A DNA stretch of 64,000 bases from Algoriphagus sp. GTDB taxonomy: Bacteria; Bacteroidota; Bacteroidia; Cytophagales; Cyclobacteriaceae. How positions within the stretch are numbered: the stretch's first letter is position 1; every line of letters starts with the position of its first letter. Shown here piece by piece: positions 63,182 to 64,000 of the stretch. The stretch covers positions 1-64,000 of the forward strand of contig NZ_JAQWXX010000095.1 in NCBI RefSeq assembly GCF_029254265.1, in the 5' to 3' direction. A model generated the notes under the pieces. The model was not told the origin of the DNA. It was given only the letters and a program-made list of their open reading frames with translations, and searched no databases. The position numbers and the translations under genes are program-made.

Positions 63182-64000
63182 ATGCACGAATCTCAATTTG
63201 ATCCCAAAATTCTAGATAAAATCCACCAACTTGAAGAGAAGTTTAAAGCCTCGGGCCAGGATATGCTTTCTTACCTGGAGGGATTGCTTTATGCTGACTA
63301 TCTGACTTACTGGGAATACATTAATTTGGATGTATTACTTTCCTTACAGCAACCAAAAACAAGTTTTAAGGATGAGAAAATTTTCATCATCTACCATCAG
63401 ATTACTGAGTTGTATTTCAAATTGATCATCTCCGAAATGGAGCAGATATCAGACTGTGATCCGATTACAGAGGGATTTTTCAAACAGCGGATGGAGCGAA
63501 TTTTAATGTATTTTGATCATTTGATCTCCTCTTTTGCGATGATGTGGAAAGGAATGGAGCGAGAGCAATTTCTGAAATTCAGGATGTCCTTACTTCCTTC
63601 GAGTGGATTCCAAAGCGCTCAATACCGTGAGATCGAATTGATGGCGGCAGATGCTTTTCATTTGGTCACCTTATCCAAAAGATCAGAGTTTGACTATCAC
63701 TCGCCTGCGGATGATATTTTTGAACACTTGTACTGGCAGCAAGGAGCTATCGAATTGGCCTCCGGTCAAAAAACCCTTACACTTAAAAATTTCGAATTAA
63801 AGTATGGTAAAAAACTAATCGAGATTATTGAAAATTACCGACGAAAAAACCTCTGGCAAAAATACATTGATTTGGATAAGCCATCAGAAGAGATGACCGA
63901 ACTAATGAAGCAATTTGATCTTAAGGCAAATGTCTTTTGGCCTTTGGCTCATTACAAATCTGCCGTACGATATCTTCAGAAAGACCCTGTAGATATTGCT
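63182..64000 (+). CDS. Tryptophan 2,3-dioxygenase (cut by window edge)
   Basis: The frame from the ATG at 63182 stays open for 273 codons to the window edge. It has the TDO heme-pocket signature: LEGLLYADYLTYWEYI, FIIYHQITELYFKLII (with the heme-side His), EQFLKFRMSLLPSSGFQSAQ and YREIELMAADAFHL. TDO opens the indole ring of tryptophan to N-formylkynurenine, the first step of the kynurenine route. The last 30-50 residues are probably missing. It is divergent from the glutaryl-CoA-dehydrogenase-like gene with 119 bases between starts. The symbol kynA is usual for the family. Confidence 0.9.
   Translation, partial: MHESQFDPKILDKIHQLEEKFKASGQDMLSYLEGLLYADYLTYWEYINLDVLLSLQQPKTSFKDEKIFIIYHQITELYFKLIISEMEQISDCDPITEGFFKQRMERILMYFDHLISSFAMMWKGMEREQFLKFRMSLLPSSGFQSAQYREIELMAADAFHLVTLSKRSEFDYHSPADDIFEHLYWQQGAIELASGQKTLTLKNFELKYGKKLIEIIENYRRKNLWQKYIDLDKPSEEMTELMKQFDLKANVFWPLAHYKSAVRYLQKDPVDIA

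Overview
This window is chromosomal DNA from a member of the Bacteroidota, most likely a Cytophagales/Cyclobacteriaceae-type marine or freshwater heterotroph of the Algoriphagus kind. The genus-level guess is inference. The support is a type IX secretion C-terminal sorting domain on a very large exoprotein, a TonB receptor with a carboxypeptidase-like N-terminal domain, a DUF6090 membrane protein, BNR/YCF48-type lipoproteins, a phenylalanine-rich 'MKW..' YpfJ metallopeptidase, and several upstream matches to the Bacteroidota -7 element TAnnTTTG. No rRNA, tRNA, CRISPR array, intact insertion sequence or prophage was seen.

Layout. 1-2250: the start of a truncated minus-strand gene, a C/T-rich tract, then folC-trmB. 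2251-13864: a looser, accessory-looking region with long non-coding gaps. It holds a DUF6090 protein with a carbohydrate-binding-like tail, lipoproteins, an S41 protease, an esterase, a Tat-exported M20 amidohydrolase with a decayed second copy of its 5' end 2 kb upstream, a thioredoxin-like protein and a sirtuin. The gaps carry REP-like hairpins and other structured repeats. 13865-21224: a tightly packed plus-strand run (DUF5996, flavin monooxygenase, serine hydrolase, YfcC-type carrier, aldo/keto reductase, MFS exporter, then yjdM) whose joint function is not known. 21277-27515: an orphan exported protein, a Tat-type PLP aminotransferase with a GNAT acetyltransferase, an unusual Nramp-like transporter, an alpha/beta hydrolase and rmuC. 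27671-30469: trkA-trkH potassium uptake. 30581-33203: a sulfatase lipoprotein and a BNR-repeat lipoprotein. 33206-37247: an ATP-dependent DNA ligase and its partner Lhr-like helicase. 37376-40874: two lipoproteins and a TonB receptor resembling zinc receptors. 41093-48370: DnaQ/GIY-YIG nuclease, ypfJ, a DUF1080 protein, sixA, topA and a carboxypeptidase-like-domain protein. 48418-52312: a minus-strand four-gene operon (SDR, acyl-CoA dehydrogenase, APH-type kinase, 3-hydroxyacyl-CoA dehydrogenase), with a divergent quinone-reductase-type dehydrogenase. 53635-61787: a small conserved protein, trpS, a DUF1573 protein and the 1804-residue metallophosphoesterase adhesin. 61857-64000: a glutaryl-CoA-dehydrogenase-like enzyme and a divergent, window-truncated tryptophan 2,3-dioxygenase.

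Functional themes. The most informative neighbourhood is the 48418-52312 operon. Its SDR + acyl-CoA dehydrogenase + phosphotransferase set matches the logic of the Pseudomonas putida lva (levulinate) operon and of mammalian ACAD10/11: reduce a 4-oxoacyl-CoA, phosphorylate the 4-hydroxyl, then eliminate phosphate. The added 3-hydroxyacyl-CoA dehydrogenase could feed the product into beta-oxidation. The six-gene run at 13865-20845 is the best candidate for an undescribed pathway. Several single genes deviate at key residues: the Nramp-like protein lacks the DPGN and MPH metal ligands, the sirtuin lacks its first zinc Cys pair, and the S41 protease has Ala at the usual Lys position. All family assignments were made by reading motifs by eye and need a profile search to be final.
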